Position numbers and translations under genes: made by a program. A DNA stretch of 6,617 nucleotides, from the NCBI GenBank assembly GCA_946479255.1, contig CAMLFK010000269.1, forward strand, positions 1-6,617, read 5' to 3'. Shown here piece after piece: positions 4,977-6,617 of this stretch. Position 1 is the stretch's first letter, and each line of letters starts with the position of its first letter. A model generated the notes under the pieces. That model was not told where the DNA came from, ran no database searches, and was given only the letters and a program-made list of their open reading frames with translations. The stretch is from an uncultured Oxalobacteraceae bacterium (GTDB taxonomy: Bacteria > Pseudomonadota > Gammaproteobacteria > Burkholderiales > Burkholderiaceae).

Positions 4977-6377
4977 ATGCGACTGCGCTCCGTTCTCGTT
5001 CTATTGGCCGGCCTCTCCGTTTCGCTGCCGGCGCTGTCCGCCGCCAGCGACCGCTGGTCCCTTCCCGTCCACGTCAAGAAGCTCGACAATGGCCTGACCG
5101 TGGTGGTCTCTCCCGACCACTCCTCGCCCACCGTCGGGGTCTCGGTGGTCTATCACGTCGGCATGCGGCTCGAGCCGAAAAACCGCACCGGCTTCGCCCA
5201 CCTGTTCGAACACCTGATGTTCCAGGGCACGCCCAACGCGCCCAAAGGAGAGTTCGACCGCGCCATCACCGGCGGTGGCGGGCGCAATAACGGCTCCACC
5301 CGGCCCGACTATACCGACTACATCGAGACCGCCCCCGCCTCCGCGCTCGAATCGATCCTGTGGCTCGAAGCGGACCGCATGAAGACCCTCGATTTCAATG
5401 AAAAGACCCTGAAGAACCAGCAGGACGTGGTCAAGGAAGAGATCCGCGTCAACGTCAAGAACCAGCCCTACGGCGGCTTCATGTGGATCGACATCGCCCA
5501 GCACGCGTTTCAGAAGTGGGAAAACAACCACGACGGCTACGGCAGCTTCGAAGACCTCGAAGGCGCCAGCCTGGACGACGTGCGCAACTTCCACCGCGAC
5601 TACTACGGTCCCAACAACGCCGTGCTGGGCATCGCCGGCGACGTCACCGCGGCCCAGGGCTTCGCGCTGGCGCAGAAGTACTTCGGCGGCATTGCGCGCC
5701 GCCCCAGCCCCAAGGCGGCCGACTTCAGCGAGCCGCTCAATACGGCCGAAAAACGCATCGTCCAGAGCGATGCGCTGGCCCAGGTGCCCGCCATTGCCGC
5801 GGCCTGGAAGATGCCGGAGCGCGGCAGCCGCGACCTGGCGCCGATGGCGGTACTGGGCAACCTGCTGGCCGAAGGCGACGCCTCGGTGCTGTACCAGGGC
5901 CTGGTCAAGGGCCGCGAACTGGCGCTCAATGTCGACTCGCTATACGGCCTGACCAGCCCATGGGAATTCAACGGCCCTACCCTGTTCACCGTATTCGCAC
6001 TGTATAAGCCCAACACCGATGCCGATGCGCTATTGAAAGCGATCGACGAGGAAATCGCCAAGGTGTCCAAGGACGGCGTCGGCGACGCCACCCTAAAACG
6101 GGTCAAGACGCGCATGCTGGCGGACTGGAACAACACCCTCGAAAGCTACATCAACCGCGCCAACACCCTGGCCAAGCTGCAGACCCTGTGGGGCGACGCC
6201 AACGTGGCCAACCAGATTCCGGGCTGGATCGACGCTGTCACCTCGGACGACATCCGCCGCGTGGCCGCGACCTACCTGACCCGTAACAACCGCACCGTCA
6301 TCGACCGCAAGCCGGCCGCCATGATCGCCGCGGACAGCGCCGCCAAACCGGCGGCAGCCGCGCCGGCGAAGAACTAA
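4977..6377 (+). CDS. Exported M16-family zinc metallopeptidase, catalytic subunit
   Basis: This 466-residue protein has a signal peptide (residues 1-22 or 23, after ALSA) and an M16 (insulinase/pitrilysin-type) N-terminal domain. The inverted zinc motif HLFEH lies at 75-79 (ligands His75 and His79, catalytic Glu78). The third ligand is Glu155 in VVKEEIR, 75 residues further on, as the family requires. GGGGRNNGSTRPDYTDYIET (99-118) and the strand before the motif are typical of the fold. A second M16 domain fills about 200-440, and an Ala/Pro/Lys-rich tail ends the protein. It probably degrades peptides or misfolded proteins in the periplasm. The ATG at 4977 is supported by GAGG five bases upstream and by the signal peptide beginning there; the in-frame TTG at 4944 is unlikely. 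It is followed after ten bases by a second M16-like gene, the usual arrangement for a two-subunit enzyme. Confidence 0.93.
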   Translation: MRLRSVLVLLAGLSVSLPALSAASDRWSLPVHVKKLDNGLTVVVSPDHSSPTVGVSVVYHVGMRLEPKNRTGFAHLFEHLMFQGTPNAPKGEFDRAITGGGGRNNGSTRPDYTDYIETAPASALESILWLEADRMKTLDFNEKTLKNQQDVVKEEIRVNVKNQPYGGFMWIDIAQHAFQKWENNHDGYGSFEDLEGASLDDVRNFHRDYYGPNNAVLGIAGDVTAAQGFALAQKYFGGIARRPSPKAADFSEPLNTAEKRIVQSDALAQVPAIAAAWKMPERGSRDLAPMAVLGNLLAEGDASVLYQGLVKGRELALNVDSLYGLTSPWEFNGPTLFTVFALYKPNTDADALLKAIDEEIAKVSKDGVGDATLKRVKTRMLADWNNTLESYINRANTLAKLQTLWGDANVANQIPGWIDAVTSDDIRRVAATYLTRNNRTVIDRKPAAMIAADSAAKPAAAAPAKN

Positions 6378-6387
6378 GGAGAACCCA

Positions 6388-6617
6388 ATGAAAAAACTGA
6401 TGCTGGCTTGCTGCATTTCTCTCCTGTTCGCCCCGGGCGCCTACGCCGCCGATGCCCCAGCACCGAAGGAAGCGCCATCGAAGATGCCACCCTACGGCAA
6501 AGACAAGCCGATTCCGGTGCCGCAGATCGTCAAGAAGACCCTGCCCAACGGCCTGCAGGTCTGGGTGGTGCCGCGCAAAGGCGTGCCGCGCGTCGATTAT
6601 GTGCTGGCCGTGCGCGG
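6388..6617 (+). CDS. Second M16-family peptidase subunit, 3' end beyond the window
   Basis: The first 76 residues are visible. A signal peptide (about 1-20, cleavage after AYA) is followed by a Pro/Ala/Lys-rich linker and then VKKTLPNGLQVWVVPRKGVP. The last segment is the opening beta-strand pair of an M16 N-terminal domain and parallels VKKLDNGLTVVVSPDHSSP in the preceding protein. The ATG at 6388 has AAGGAG (6376-6381), which overlaps the stop of the upstream gene, and the gap is ten bases, so the two are co-transcribed and probably translationally linked. In known tandem M16 pairs the second member often lacks the zinc motif and supplies substrate-binding residues, but the region that would show this lies outside the window. 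Confidence 0.9.
   Translation, partial: MKKLMLACCISLLFAPGAYAADAPAPKEAPSKMPPYGKDKPIPVPQIVKKTLPNGLQVWVVPRKGVPRVDYVLAVR

Noticed and set aside
6388..6435. Lipoprotein signal in the second M16 subunit (Cys8 and Cys9)
   Set aside because: The cysteines come too early and lack a proper lipobox; AYA before Ala-Asp is a normal signal peptidase I site.

Overview
The window looks like chromosomal DNA from a GC-rich betaproteobacterium, most likely family Oxalobacteraceae (Massilia, Duganella or Janthinobacterium type). This rests on the strong G/C preference at third codon positions, a PEP-CTERM protein whose tail (VPEPETYAMMLGGLGLL) is of the kind common in that family, and the mix of Sel1, DUF2807-like and paired M16 peptidase genes. 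The placement is inferred from sequence character; no search was run.

Layout from left to right. Bases 1-182 are mostly non-coding, with a probable start codon of a leftward gene at the very edge (8-6) and an imperfect hairpin at 123-164. A leftward two-gene operon follows: an exported DUF2807-like beta-repeat protein (1618-836) and, overlapping it by four bases, an exported Sel1-repeat protein (839-183). Running rightward from 1774 is a GMC-type flavin oxidoreductase with a four-cysteine motif. Its stop codon is interlocked with that of a leftward gene (3755-3069) encoding a soluble, chemoreceptor-like protein: a PilJ/NarX-type N-terminal segment joined to only the tip of an MCP signalling hairpin. 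That gene is preceded by a near-consensus sigma-54 promoter.

A 519-base gap (3756-4274) then changes from GC-rich to AT-rich and carries three inverted repeats. After it comes a PEP-CTERM exported protein (4275-4811) with a textbook intrinsic terminator. Last is a rightward operon of two M16 zinc-peptidase-family proteins. The first (4977-6377) has the complete metal-binding motif, and the second (6388 onward) is cut by the window edge.

Five of the six well-supported CDSs, excluding the edge start, are exported or envelope proteins or partners of such proteins: DUF2807-like, Sel1, PEP-CTERM and the two M16 subunits. The GMC enzyme and the PilJ/MCP-like protein look cytoplasmic. No mobile element, CRISPR array, rRNA or tRNA is visible. 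The points most worth a second look are the one-armed soluble chemoreceptor-like protein with its sigma-54 promoter, the cysteine motif and altered active site of the GMC enzyme, and the inverted repeats in front of the PEP-CTERM gene.
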